Source of the DNA: an uncultured Bacteroidota bacterium
GTDB lineage: Bacteria > Bacteroidota > Bacteroidia > Bacteroidales > P3
Direction of reading: 5' to 3'
Length of the DNA stretch: 64,000 nucleotides
Assembly (NCBI GenBank): GCA_902800395.1
Contig: CADCEC010000003.1
Location: 62,001-126,000 of the forward strand
Each line of letters opens with the position of its first letter. The stretch's first letter is position 1. The notes beneath the pieces are model-generated. The model ran no database searches. It worked only from the letters and a program-made list of their open reading frames with translations, and was not told where the DNA came from. The position numbers and the translations under genes are program-made. Positions 8,402-16,577 of the stretch are shown piece after piece.

Positions 8402-8899
8402 ATGGAGCAACATAGCAGACAGCGGTACGAGGACTACAAGTCCTTTATGCGGCGGCACCAGCAGGCGGTGTGGCGCGTCTGCTACGACTTTGCCCACGGC
8501 GACATCCCGCGTTGCGAGGACATGGTGCAGGAGGTGTGGATCATGCTCTGGCTCAAGTTCGACACCATGACCAGCCGCACGGAATGGCAGCAGCGCGTGT
8601 GGGTGCGGAGGGTGACACGCAGCGTCCTCGTCGACCTCTACCGCCGCGAGCATCCGCCCCTGGAGCCCATCACCGCCGAGATGGAAGAGACTGTCGCCGT
8701 CGAAACCAGCGATGTCGCCGAGCGCATCGACGACCTCTTCTCCGCCCTCACCCCCGACGAGCAACGCCTCATGCGTATGCGCCTCGACGGCTATTCTGCC
8801 GAGGAGATTGCCGCCGAGTTCGGCATCGCCACCAATGCCGTTTACCAACGCGTGAACCGAATCATGAACAAAATGAGAAAATATGGAGCAAGACTATAA
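8402..8899 (+). CDS. Second ECF-like RNA polymerase sigma factor
   Basis: 165 aa from ATG 8402; an in-frame TTG at 8387 would add five residues but ATG is preferred. Region 2 is QQAVWRVCYDFAHGDIPRCE with DMVQEVWIMLWLKF, and region 4 is LFSALTPDEQRLMRMRLDGY with SAEEIAAEFGIATNAVYQRV. It overlaps by 17 bp a small membrane protein gene (8883), exactly mirroring the divergent sigma/anti-sigma pair on the other strand. Confidence 0.88.
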   Translation: MEQHSRQRYEDYKSFMRRHQQAVWRVCYDFAHGDIPRCEDMVQEVWIMLWLKFDTMTSRTEWQQRVWVRRVTRSVLVDLYRREHPPLEPITAEMEETVAVETSDVAERIDDLFSALTPDEQRLMRMRLDGYSAEEIAAEFGIATNAVYQRVNRIMNKMRKYGARL

Positions 8900-9119
8900 A
8901 ACCGAGATGCGGGCGATGACCGAAGGCCTTGCCGAATGGTGCCACCGCCGTGAGCGCCGCCAGAGGGCCACGCGCACCCTTATCGGCGCCGCTGCTGTGG
9001 TTGCCGTCATAGCCATTGCCGCTATGCCCGACTCCGACGGCCATTACGTCAGCAATGTCAAGGCCCGCACCGCAACACTCCACACACTCGAACAGACAAC
9101 CCTCATTGCCAAACTATGA
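8883..9119 (+). CDS. Small membrane protein, probable anti-sigma partner
   Basis: 78 aa with an amphipathic N-terminus (MEQDYKTEMRAMTEGLAEWC), basic stretch (HRRERRQRATRT) and one membrane helix (LIGAAAVVAVIAIAAM). It overlaps the sigma gene by 17 bp and the following gene by 4 bp (ATGA), so all three are probably one operon. By position it may restrain the sigma factor; the sequence alone does not prove this. Confidence 0.7.
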   Translation: MEQDYKTEMRAMTEGLAEWCHRRERRQRATRTLIGAAAVVAVIAIAAMPDSDGHYVSNVKARTATLHTLEQTTLIAKL

Positions 9120-9754
9120 GACACCGCACGCTCATAATCATAATCTTGTCCCTGCTCCTCGTGGGCGGCGCGGCAGCGTGGAAATTCCTTCCGCACACGT
9201 TGAGCTACGACGAATGCAGCGACGTCTACCGCCACTTCGCCGACATGCGGCTCCCCGGCGTGCGCGTCACCTATATACAGGACAAGATAATCAACGACAC
9301 CCTCCGCCTCCCCGTCACCCTCCTCCAGGCCGAGACTGACGAGGGCTGGGCCGCCATCGACAGCCTCTTCGGCCTCACGGCAGACAGGAACATACTGCTG
9401 AACGACACCACCATCCCCGACGAGGTGAAACAGATGCTCCTCAACAACGCCCCAAGTTTCACGACACAGCGCTCCCACCGCGAAACGCCATACAAGAGTA
9501 TTGCGCCTGGTGATACCCGTCCCGACGACGTCTCAGTCTATATCTTCCCCGACTTGCGCTGTGTCACCATCTATGAAACAGGCATCAAAAAAGAATTGTC
9601 GCAGATAACCCTTCAGAACTATAAGGACCTCAGAGAGCGTAGTATGACCCGCGAGCTTGACGAGCAAAGCCGCCGCCAGCAGTGGGTCGCTGCCTGCGAC
9701 CTTACCGACTCCATCGATGCCGCCCGCAACAAGAAACAGGCTGATGCTAAATGA
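9116..9754 (+). CDS. Membrane-anchored periplasmic protein of unknown function
   Basis: Begins with an uncleaved-looking membrane segment (LIIIILSLLLVGGAAAW), then a soluble 190-residue domain with a DUF-like mix (GVRVTYIQDKIINDTLRLPV, DEGWAAIDSLFGLTADRN, DLRCVTIYETGIKKELSQI). The charged C-terminus is rich in R, Q and K. I recognise no family. Its 4-bp overlap with the small membrane protein places it third in the ECF operon, hinting at an envelope-sensing or effector role. Confidence 0.7.
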   Translation: MRHRTLIIIILSLLLVGGAAAWKFLPHTLSYDECSDVYRHFADMRLPGVRVTYIQDKIINDTLRLPVTLLQAETDEGWAAIDSLFGLTADRNILLNDTTIPDEVKQMLLNNAPSFTTQRSHRETPYKSIAPGDTRPDDVSVYIFPDLRCVTIYETGIKKELSQITLQNYKDLRERSMTRELDEQSRRQQWVAACDLTDSIDAARNKKQADAK

Positions 9755-9760
9755 CTTAAA

Positions 9761-9816
9761 AAAGTATACTTTCTTGGGCAAAAAAAGTATACTATCTTTA
9801 GTAAAGAAAGTATACT
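9761..9816. repeat. Three AAAGTATACT sites at exact 23-bp spacing
   Basis: Identical decamers AAAGTATACT start at 9761, 9784 and 9807. Each contains the palindrome AGTATACT, while the 13 bases between copies differ. The array ends 45 bp before the BspA-like gene start. Spacing of about two helical turns suggests protein binding on one DNA face. Confidence 0.7.
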
Positions 9817-9860
9817 AAGTTTTCAGAGATTGACATTAACCTTTAAAACAAGATAAAACA

Positions 9861-11630
9861 ATGACACACATCATCAACAAAATCTTCGCCGTCCTCGCCT
9901 TGGGCGCGGTGTCGCTGACGGCGGCAGCGCAACAGTCGTTCGGCGCCATGGGCTTCGTCTACGACGGCCTGTGCTACAACATCACCGGTGTGAATACCGT
10001 CGAGGTTATTTCGCGCCAGGAATTCGGCGACTGCGGCCAGTACCCCGTCACCGTGGTAATTCCCGCCACCGTGGAACACGAAGGGACGACCTATACGGTA
10101 ACACGCATCGGCGACAACGCTTTCAACGGCTGCAGCACCTCGAGTGTCACGCTGCCCTCCACCATCGAGGAGATTGGCCGCTACGCCTTCTCCACCCTCC
10201 GCATCAGCTCCATCGACCTCCCCGCCTCGCTGCGCAGCATCGGATTCTCCGCCTTCTTCGGCTGCAGCCGCCTCTCCGCGATGCACCTGCCGGCCTCCGT
10301 CAGCAGCATCGGCGCCGCCGCCTTCTCCAGCACAAGCATTCTGGAGTTCACCGTCGACAGCGCCAACAGCACCTTCTGTGTGGTCGATGGCTCCCTCTAC
10401 AATGCCGACACCACCGTCCTCATCGCCCTCCCGGCGGGCAACCCGTCTTCCTCGCTCACCCTGCCCTCATCACTGCGCCGCATCGAGGCTTGGGCCATCG
10501 GTAGCAACCCACAGACCATCGTGCTGCCGCAGGGCCTCCGCGAGATTGGCGAGGGCGCCCTGCCAATCTCCATCGACACCCTGCGCCTGCCGGCCTCCGT
10601 CTGCCGCATCGAGGGTAACCCCGTGGGCCAGAACCCTCCGGCCTCCCTCGTGGTGGTGGTTGACGAGGGCAACACCCACTACACCTTCGCCGACGGCCGC
10701 CTGACGAGCAGCGACGGCGACACCCTCCTGCTGGTCGTCGGCGCCAGCGGAGATTACCAAATCCCCGCAGGAGTCAAGGTGCTGGCCAACGAGCTCTTCT
10801 ACAACAACACCGCTCTCAGCTCCGTGACCCTTCCCGAAGGACTTACCGATATCGGCGAGGCCGCCTTCCTTTCCACCCGCTGCAGCGTCAACCTCCCCTC
10901 CACGCTCCGTCGCATCGGCCTCCAGGCCTTCATGATGAACTCCGGCATGCGCGAGGTGGTCATCCCTGCCGGTGTGCGCGTCCTCGAGCGGCAAGCCTTC
11001 AGCCAGAGCGGTGTCACCTCCGTCGTCCTGCCCGACTCGTTGCGGGTAGTAGGTCGCGAGGCATTCAATTTGTGCATGTCGCTCACCAGCCTGCAGCTGG
11101 GTTCCTGCCTCGAAGAGGTTCACCCCAAGGCGTTCTACACCACCAACCTCAACGCCCTGCCCCCGCTGCCGGCGTCGCTCCGCACCGTGGGTGAGAAAGC
11201 CTTCGACGGCATTCTGGGCGAGGCCGAATATGTGGAGTTCTTGGGTTCCCCCGACACCATCGGCGGCGCCGCCTTCAACATGAGCGAGGTGCGCTTCCGC
11301 GGAAGCCGGCCTCCCGTAATGATAAAGGATGCCTTCTGGCGCGCCACCACCGTGCATGTACCCTGCGGCTGCAGCGGCGCCTACAGCACCCAGCAGGCCT
11401 TGGCCGGCAAAACCATCGAGGAAGACTGCGACGGCATCGAGGACATAGAGTCTACGGATTATAGGCTATGGGTTATGGACGGCCGCGTCATCGTAGAAGG
11501 CGCCGACGGCGAGCCCATACGCATCTTCGACATCACCGGCCGCAGCGTCCGCAACGAGGCACTGCCCACGGGTGTCTATATGGTGAAGGTCGGTGACCGC
11601 CCGGCGCGAAAAATCGTAGTAATGAAGTAA
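9861..11630 (+). CDS. BspA-like leucine-rich-repeat surface protein with T9SS sorting domain
   Basis: 589 aa. Signal peptide about residues 1-24 (ending in TAAAQQ). From residue ~70 to ~500 there are about fifteen BspA-type repeats of the form L-P-s-l-r-x-I-G-x-x-A-F (for example VTLPSTIEEIGRYAF, IDLPASLRSIGFSAF, MHLPASVSSIGAAAF). The last ~35 residues (IRIFDITGRSV, LPTGVYMVKVGD, ARKIVVMK) match the type A C-terminal sorting signal of the type IX secretion system, so the protein is probably exported and surface-attached. BspA family members bind host or microbial surfaces. Flanked by spaced repeats on both sides (9761-9816 and 11652-11765). Confidence 0.93.
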   Translation: MTHIINKIFAVLALGAVSLTAAAQQSFGAMGFVYDGLCYNITGVNTVEVISRQEFGDCGQYPVTVVIPATVEHEGTTYTVTRIGDNAFNGCSTSSVTLPSTIEEIGRYAFSTLRISSIDLPASLRSIGFSAFFGCSRLSAMHLPASVSSIGAAAFSSTSILEFTVDSANSTFCVVDGSLYNADTTVLIALPAGNPSSSLTLPSSLRRIEAWAIGSNPQTIVLPQGLREIGEGALPISIDTLRLPASVCRIEGNPVGQNPPASLVVVVDEGNTHYTFADGRLTSSDGDTLLLVVGASGDYQIPAGVKVLANELFYNNTALSSVTLPEGLTDIGEAAFLSTRCSVNLPSTLRRIGLQAFMMNSGMREVVIPAGVRVLERQAFSQSGVTSVVLPDSLRVVGREAFNLCMSLTSLQLGSCLEEVHPKAFYTTNLNALPPLPASLRTVGEKAFDGILGEAEYVEFLGSPDTIGGAAFNMSEVRFRGSRPPVMIKDAFWRATTVHVPCGCSGAYSTQQALAGKTIEEDCDGIEDIESTDYRLWVMDGRVIVEGADGEPIRIFDITGRSVRNEALPTGVYMVKVGDRPARKIVVMK

Positions 11631-11651
11631 GCATTAGAAGGGCATGTGAAA

Positions 11652-11765
11652 CGATACGAGGTATCGACCACCATATGATACGAGGTATCGATTGGCATAC
11701 GATACGAGGTATCGACCACCATACGATACGAGGTATCGATTGGCATACGATACGAGGTGCCGTAC
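11652..11765. repeat. 24-bp tandem array with hairpin core, alternating A/B units
   Basis: Units start at 11652, 11676, 11700, 11724 and 11748. Each has the core CGATACGAGGTATCG (arms CGATAC and GTATCG, loop GAG) followed alternately by ACCACCATA or ATTGGCATA, giving a 48-bp higher-order repeat. The fifth copy is degenerate. It lies 21 bp after the BspA-like gene; possible roles include mRNA 3' structure or protein binding. No spacers of varied sequence exist, so it is not a CRISPR. Confidence 0.8.
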
Positions 11766-11850
11766 AATAAAAGAGACGAAGTGGCGTTAATAGAGGCAGT
11801 TACGACCCCCCAAAAAACCTCGCGATGGTATAAAGTAATCGCTTGAAATC

Positions 11851-12054
11851 ATGATACAATACACTGTTTCGCTCAACAACGGCATCGAGGCCTTCGGCGT
11901 CAACCAGAAGACCATCACGGCCAACGAGGAGGTGCAGACCGCCGACGAGCAGGCCCTGGCCCGCGAAATCGCCCACGAGAACCCCCTCATCACCGCATCG
12001 GGCAAGACCCACACCATCCGCCTGCTGAAACAATCGGACATCTTCGGACATTAA
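11851..12054 (+). CDS. Small conserved-looking hypothetical protein (67 aa)
   Basis: MIQYTVSLNNGIEAFGVNQK, then a helix (TADEQALAREIAHENP) and RLLKQSDIFGH at the end. Codon use resembles neighbouring real genes. I do not recognise the family. It stands alone between the 24-bp array and the 22-bp array. Confidence 0.6.
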   Translation: MIQYTVSLNNGIEAFGVNQKTITANEEVQTADEQALAREIAHENPLITASGKTHTIRLLKQSDIFGH

Positions 12055-12070
12055 GAATCCCATCGACAAC

Positions 12071-12147
12071 AATACCCATTACCGTCGGCAATAATACCCA
12101 TTACAGCGCGCAACAATACCCATTACAGCAAACAATAATACCCATTA
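12071..12147. repeat. Four AATACCCATTA sites at exact 22-bp spacing
   Basis: AATACCCATTA starts at 12071, 12093, 12115 and 12137. The preceding bases alternate CAAC and CAAT; the rest of each unit varies. It ends 18 bp before the thioredoxin-family gene, so it lies in that gene's promoter or leader region. Confidence 0.75.
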
Positions 12148-12164
12148 TCAAAAACACATCCAAT

Positions 12165-13394
12165 ATGCAACACCACATCATCAAATCCCTCGCCGTCCTC
12201 GCTCTGGGTGTACTGATGACGGCAAACGCCACTTATGCACAAAGCAGCGACGAGGCGAAGAACGTCCTCAGGCGCTCGAGAGAGAAATGCCATTCCATCA
12301 AGCAAGGACATTACGAGATGGTGCATTGGATGAAATACATGGATGACAAAGACACCTCCATGACCCGCTATACCTGCGACTTCAAGAAGGTCCCGGAAGA
12401 TACGGTGTATGGCAAGTTTTTCTCCATGTTAATAGAGTGGGATACAGACGGGTTCCAATATCAGCTCTACACGGGCAAGGAATTCGTTGGCTATGACGAC
12501 ACTGCAGGCTACATCATTCCGTCCGACCCCTGGGCGGAGGAAATTTATGCCAGACGAGGTAGTCCCTTATTCTACACCGTCTTGACAGACCAAATCACCT
12601 ATCTGCTCCCCGAGGAGGAGTACTGGGGCGACAGCATCCGGACTTTCTCCCTCTCGGAGACATCGCTGGACGGAAAGTCTTGCTACCTTGTCAACATGCG
12701 CTCAAAAAACATCCAGACAGACACCACCTTCAACATCTCCTGTATCCGCAGCGAAGACTTCATTTGGATAGATAAACAGGACTATCTGCCGATACAGTAC
12801 TCCAGCGTCTTCGACATCGTGCAAGGACAGGACACCATGTGCCAATATTCTCTGTCCAAACTGCTTGCTTTCGACACGGCACTCGACGAATCGCGACTGA
12901 CCCTGGAATCTATCCCCGAGCAAGTGAATCTGAGCAACTTTGAACCGTATGTTGAGCCCGAACCCCTCGCCGAAGGGACGATGGCACCTGATTGGTCGTT
13001 GCCCACGCTGACAGGCGACACAGTGCGCCTCGCCGACCTGCGGGGCAAAGTGGTGCTGCTCGATTTCTTCTACAAAGCGTGTGGTCCCTGCCGCGCCGCC
13101 ATGCCGTTCCTGCAGAGCATCCACGAGAAGTACAAAGACCGGGGGGTCATACTTCTCGGCATCGACCCCTACGATGACCCAGAGAAAGACGAGATGGCCG
13201 ACTTCCTCGCCAAGCGCAGTGTCACCTACACCGTCCTTTTCTCCGACCGCGAACTCTCCAGCACCTACCACATAGTCGGCTACCCGACGCTCTTCTTCAT
13301 CGACCGCGACGGCAAAATCGCCAAGGTGCAGAGCGGCTACCACCCGACGCTTGAAGCCGCCATCGAGGAACAACTACAGAAACTACTTGAATAA
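12165..13394 (+). CDS. TlpA/AhpC-TSA-like thioredoxin-fold protein, secreted
   Basis: 409 aa: signal peptide (cleavage near TYAQ, residue ~26), an N-terminal domain of about 230 residues of unknown type, then a TlpA-like domain from ~270 with PDWSLPTLTGDTVRLADLRG, active-site C306-G-P-C309 and cis-Pro segment VGYPTLFFIDRDG. It probably acts as a periplasmic thiol-disulfide oxidoreductase. A paralog with the same architecture is encoded at 23676-24914. Its first ~17 codons and upstream bases are nearly identical to those of the next gene. The 22-bp spaced array directly precedes it. Confidence 0.88.
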   Translation: MQHHIIKSLAVLALGVLMTANATYAQSSDEAKNVLRRSREKCHSIKQGHYEMVHWMKYMDDKDTSMTRYTCDFKKVPEDTVYGKFFSMLIEWDTDGFQYQLYTGKEFVGYDDTAGYIIPSDPWAEEIYARRGSPLFYTVLTDQITYLLPEEEYWGDSIRTFSLSETSLDGKSCYLVNMRSKNIQTDTTFNISCIRSEDFIWIDKQDYLPIQYSSVFDIVQGQDTMCQYSLSKLLAFDTALDESRLTLESIPEQVNLSNFEPYVEPEPLAEGTMAPDWSLPTLTGDTVRLADLRGKVVLLDFFYKACGPCRAAMPFLQSIHEKYKDRGVILLGIDPYDDPEKDEMADFLAKRSVTYTVLFSDRELSSTYHIVGYPTLFFIDRDGKIAKVQSGYHPTLEAAIEEQLQKLLE

Positions 13395-13412
13395 CATATT
13401 AACACATCCAAT

Positions 13413-13820
13413 ATGAAACACCACATCATCAAATCCCTCGCCGCCCTCGCCTTGGGTGTGCTGTTGCTGGCGGGCTGCGGGAAAGACAACAAGGACAATG
13501 GAACTATCATCGGCAAATGGGTCAACACGGTGCAGTCGTATGAAATCACCATTGCAGGGCAACAGAACATCCCGGAAGGATATATCTGCATGGAATTCAC
13601 AGACAGCAAAGTATTGGTATCTGACCAAAGAGCGAACTGCCTGCCAGAGTGGCATGGATACACCCTCTCAAAAGAATCCGGCATGCAACTGCTGGAAATC
13701 GAAGGCGGTTGCCACTCCGGAATCTTCGTTGTGGAAGAACTCACCAGCGACAAACTGGTGCTGGCACCCGAACACCACGAAATCGACATGGACTTTCGCT
13801 ACATCATGAAACGCAGCTAA
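13413..13820 (+). CDS. Small lipoprotein (lipocalin-like size)
   Basis: 135 aa with lipobox LLLAGC (Cys22) followed by GKDNKDN. The mature part (IIGKWVNTVQSYEITIAG, YICMEFTDSKVLVSD, LVLAPEHHEIDMDFRYIMKR) looks like an antiparallel-beta DUF-type lipoprotein domain that often begins with a GKW motif. Function unknown. The start region (AACACATCCAATATG plus about 50 further bases) is nearly identical to that of the preceding thioredoxin gene, indicating duplication of a signal-peptide cassette. Confidence 0.8.
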   Translation: MKHHIIKSLAALALGVLLLAGCGKDNKDNGTIIGKWVNTVQSYEITIAGQQNIPEGYICMEFTDSKVLVSDQRANCLPEWHGYTLSKESGMQLLEIEGGCHSGIFVVEELTSDKLVLAPEHHEIDMDFRYIMKRS

Positions 13821-13979
13821 ACATCGGCCTGGTCAGAATAAAGGAAAAGATTATTCACCCCAAATACGAAAAGAGTCCCATCCTCTCCACCGCCACGGCA
13901 AGCTTGTTTAATATTTCTCCTCCTACGAAAAAATACAATTTCACAAAATGTGTAACGCAAAATGTGAACAAAAAAAATT

Positions 13980-14555
13980 TTACATTAGGTGCTCAAGCAG
14001 TATCTTCACCCCGAGGCCTATCAGGACGAGGCCGGCGATGATGTTGGCGGTGCGCTCCGGGACGGGGATGTTGCGCTTGCCGAGGTAGACACCCAGCAGT
14101 GAGACCAATGTGGTGACGACGCCGATGGTGGTGACAATCCATAGGACGGTAGCCAGCGGATTGTCCAGCCCCAGGCCGATGCCGACGGCGAAAGCGTCAA
14201 TGCTGGTGGCGACGCCGAGGAGGAAGAAAGTGGAAAGTGGAGAGTGGAAAGGGGAAAGATGGGCTGACGCATCATCATCCTCTTTGCTCTTTGCTCCGTC
14301 CCAGATCATCTTTCCTCCGATGAAGGCAAGCAGGCCGAAGGCTATCCAGTGGTCGACGGCCTCGATGAACTCGCGGGCCACATCGCCGATGATGGCACCC
14401 GCCAGCGGGAAGGCTCCCTGACAAAGGCCGAAGATAAGAGCCATCAGCAGGCCGCGACGGTAGGTCATTTTCGTGCGGAAAGCCGTGGTAGTGCTCACCA
14501 CCAGGGAGTCGACACAGAGTGCCAGAGCCAATAACAACGCTTCCACAAAATTCAT
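13980..14555 (-). CDS. mntP: Manganese efflux pump MntP family
   Basis: 191 aa, six membrane segments. Both conserved repeats are present: ALALCVDSLVVSTTTAFRTK at the N-terminus and GVATSIDAFAVGIGLGL after the central loop, carrying the acidic residues of the metal path (CVDS and SIDA). MntP exports Mn(II). The cytoplasmic loop between helices 3 and 4 contains HLSPFHSPLSTFF, encoded by a CTTTCCACTCTCCAC run (about 14221-14264), another in-frame low-complexity insertion; the same HSPLSTF string recurs in the phosphopantetheinyl transferase. No yybP-ykoY riboswitch is recognised upstream. Confidence 0.93.
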   Translation of the reverse strand: MNFVEALLLALALCVDSLVVSTTTAFRTKMTYRRGLLMALIFGLCQGAFPLAGAIIGDVAREFIEAVDHWIAFGLLAFIGGKMIWDGAKSKEDDDASAHLSPFHSPLSTFFLLGVATSIDAFAVGIGLGLDNPLATVLWIVTTIGVVTTLVSLLGVYLGKRNIPVPERTANIIAGLVLIGLGVKILLEHLM

Positions 14556-14571
14556 AATACTTAATTTATAA

Positions 14572-14622
14572 TCAGGGGATAAATCCCCTGCCTGGAAACC
14601 TGCGCCCCTACGGGCAGTGGAA
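14572..14622. repeat. Hairpins upstream of mntP
   Basis: CAGGGGAT, AA, ATCCCCTG forms a perfect hairpin at about 14573-14590, followed by a GC-rich imperfect stem (GCGCCCCTACGGGC). It lies between mntP and the ATP-grasp-like gene, both on the minus strand, and may end the latter's transcript. Confidence 0.5.
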
Positions 14623-14624
14623 TT

Positions 14625-15515
14625 TTAATGCTTATTTTTTATTCTTTCATGTGCCACCATACCCATGGTGTGACGGAAATTGATTTCGGCGACGTGGACG
14701 CTGCCGTCGACGCAGACCATCAGGTCGACACCCAACGGCCCACGATAGCGAGGCCAGATGTTGGCCTCCAGCCACTCTTCAACCTGTGCCTTCGTCTGCT
14801 GAAGAGACGTTTCATGGAACGTCTCTACAATACGGGCGTCAGGCCACATTACATTCTCTTTGTACACGCCGCTGCCAGTCTTGAAGTAGGAGTAGCCTAT
14901 AAAATGAGGAGTGAGAGGGAGTGAAAGGGAGTGAGAGGGAGTGAAAGGACAATAGTATTCCAGCGCAAGGTCTGCTACCACATCGCGGCGGGGTTCTGCG
15001 ATGACACAACGCTGGGAAGCGACGGTCTTCAGCAGCCAGTCGCGGTCGATAGGCGTGAGTTGGCCGTGCACCCAGCGCAGTCCCCTACCCGCCCCCGACC
15101 AAGGGGCCTTGAGGACCCAGTGCTCGCGACTTTTTAATAATGATTCCATATTTTCAATGGAGCGCACCTCGTGGCAATCCTCCTGCAGGGGGAGCACCGT
15201 GGAGCGATGCTGGAGTTCACGGATGGTGTCTATCTCCTCGTCCAAGGGCAGCAGCGATTCGTCTATTCCTCTCTTCAGAAGCTCGTGCTTCACCACAGCA
15301 TCCCAACCCCAAGCAACGACTTCGTCTAATTGAGAATTGAAAATTGAAAATTGAGAATTATCATAGACGGAGCAGCAGACGGCATCGGGATAAAGCACAG
15401 ACATGATGTTCGCGTCGCGGCGGGCGAACTCCACAGCCGACCGCGGCGGGACATAATGAGCACGACCTTTGGCCAGGCAAAGGTCGTGCTCAGGGTTGAA
15501 AATGCACAGGCGCAT
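14625..15515 (-). CDS. ATP-grasp-like hypothetical protein
   Basis: 296 aa. N-terminal MRLCIFNPEHDLCLAKGR, a central WVLKAPWSGAGRGLRWV that resembles the ATP-grasp glycine-rich loop, and C-terminal GPLGVDLMVCVDG plus VAEINFRHTMGMV with the metal-binding E-x-N pattern. This suggests an ATP-dependent carboxylate-amine ligase-like protein of a Bacteroidetes family; substrate unknown. It carries two low-complexity insertions: DNSQFSIFNSQL (15326-15362) and CPFTPSHSLSLPLTP (14908-14951). The latter peptide recurs in the unrelated lipoprotein at 26114. Confidence 0.7.
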   Translation of the reverse strand: MRLCIFNPEHDLCLAKGRAHYVPPRSAVEFARRDANIMSVLYPDAVCCSVYDNSQFSIFNSQLDEVVAWGWDAVVKHELLKRGIDESLLPLDEEIDTIRELQHRSTVLPLQEDCHEVRSIENMESLLKSREHWVLKAPWSGAGRGLRWVHGQLTPIDRDWLLKTVASQRCVIAEPRRDVVADLALEYYCPFTPSHSLSLPLTPHFIGYSYFKTGSGVYKENVMWPDARIVETFHETSLQQTKAQVEEWLEANIWPRYRGPLGVDLMVCVDGSVHVAEINFRHTMGMVAHERIKNKH

Positions 15516-15553
15516 AATTATAGTGACTATAGTAACTATAGTGACTATAGCAA

Positions 15554-16474
15554 TTATTTGTTCACCTGGAATTTCTTGTTACCGGTCTTGAAGAAGTCGG
15601 CAATCTGGTTGGCAGCGGCGATACCGGCGTTGATGTTGGCCTCTTCGGTCTGGGCACCCATCTTCTTGGGGGTGGCGAAGTAGCGGCCTTCGAAAGCCTT
15701 GAAGTCGGCATCGGCATCGGGCATGATGTCGGTGATGTACTTCAGGTCGGTACGCTCGGCCATCAGCTTGAGCAGACCAGCCTCGTCGATGACTTCCTTA
15801 CGGGCGCTGTTCACGAGGATACCGCCCTTGTGCATCTTGCCAACGAGGTCGTAGTTGATGCTCAGCTTGGTCTCAGCGGTGGCGGGGATATGGAGGCTGA
15901 CGATGTCGCAGGTCTCGAAGAGAGCCTCCTGGCTGGGGACAGCCTTGGCGATGGCGCTGCTGTTGATCTGCTCGGCGCTCAGGAAAGCGTCGTAGGCATA
16001 GACATCCATACCGAAGCCCTTGGCGATGCGGGCCACGTTGCGTCCCACGTTACCGAAGGCGAGGATACCCAGCTTCTTGCCCATGAGCTCGGAGCCGCTC
16101 TTGCCGTTGTAGAAGTTACGGACGGCATAGACGAGCATACCCATGACGAGCTCGGCAACGGCGTTGCTGTTCTGACCGGGGGTGTTCATGGCGACGATGC
16201 CGCGGGCGCTGCAGGCCTCGAGGTCGAGGTTGTCGTAACCGGCACCGGCGCGCACGACGATCTTCAGGTTCTTGGCGTGGTCGATGACCTCTTTGGTCAC
16301 CTTGTCGCTGCGCACGATGAGGGCGTCAGCATCCTCGACGGCCTTGTAGAGGTCGTTCACGTCGGTATATTTCTCAAGGAGGGCAAACTGGTAGCCGTTC
16401 TCCTCGACGATTTTCTTGATACCGTCAACAGCCACTTTGGCAAACGGTTTCTCGGTAGCAACTAATACTTTCAT
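15554..16474 (-). CDS. serA: D-3-phosphoglycerate dehydrogenase (short Bacteroidetes type)
   Basis: First step of serine synthesis: 3-phosphoglycerate to 3-phosphohydroxypyruvate with NAD. ATG at 16474 (MKVLVATEKPFAK) gives 306 aa; an upstream ATG at 16570 would add 32 residues that look non-family. The NAD site is KKLGILAFGNVGRNVARIA, and the catalytic Arg is in LVNSARKEV. The usual catalytic His motif (TPHIGA-x-T) reads TPKKMGAQTEEAN, that is, Lys replaces His. No ACT domain. It follows serC on the same strand with about 100 bp between, forming a serC-serA unit. Confidence 0.9.
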   Translation of the reverse strand: MKVLVATEKPFAKVAVDGIKKIVEENGYQFALLEKYTDVNDLYKAVEDADALIVRSDKVTKEVIDHAKNLKIVVRAGAGYDNLDLEACSARGIVAMNTPGQNSNAVAELVMGMLVYAVRNFYNGKSGSELMGKKLGILAFGNVGRNVARIAKGFGMDVYAYDAFLSAEQINSSAIAKAVPSQEALFETCDIVSLHIPATAETKLSINYDLVGKMHKGGILVNSARKEVIDEAGLLKLMAERTDLKYITDIMPDADADFKAFEGRYFATPKKMGAQTEEANINAGIAAANQIADFFKTGNKKFQVNK

Positions 16475-16577
16475 TTTCGGATAAATCTTTATTTCATCAG
16501 AGAAGACGCAGGTAGGCTCCTTGCGAAGCTTCTTCTCGTAGCCGTGCCTGACGTCGTCTCGGATTTCCATTTCTTAA

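Noticed and set aside
11576-11767. Minus-strand frame encoding repeated DTSYRM peptides.
   Set aside because: Follows from the 24-bp period (eight codons) of the array; no other sign of coding.
11652-12147. Possible CRISPR array.
   Set aside because: Units repeat without unique spacers and periods of 22-24 bp are too short; no cas genes.
14556-14640. Manganese riboswitch (yybP-ykoY) before mntP.
   Set aside because: Only simple hairpins are seen; the conserved riboswitch motifs are not present.
16475-16570. 32-residue N-terminal extension of SerA.
   Set aside because: Does not resemble the family and the ATG at 16474 gives the usual start.
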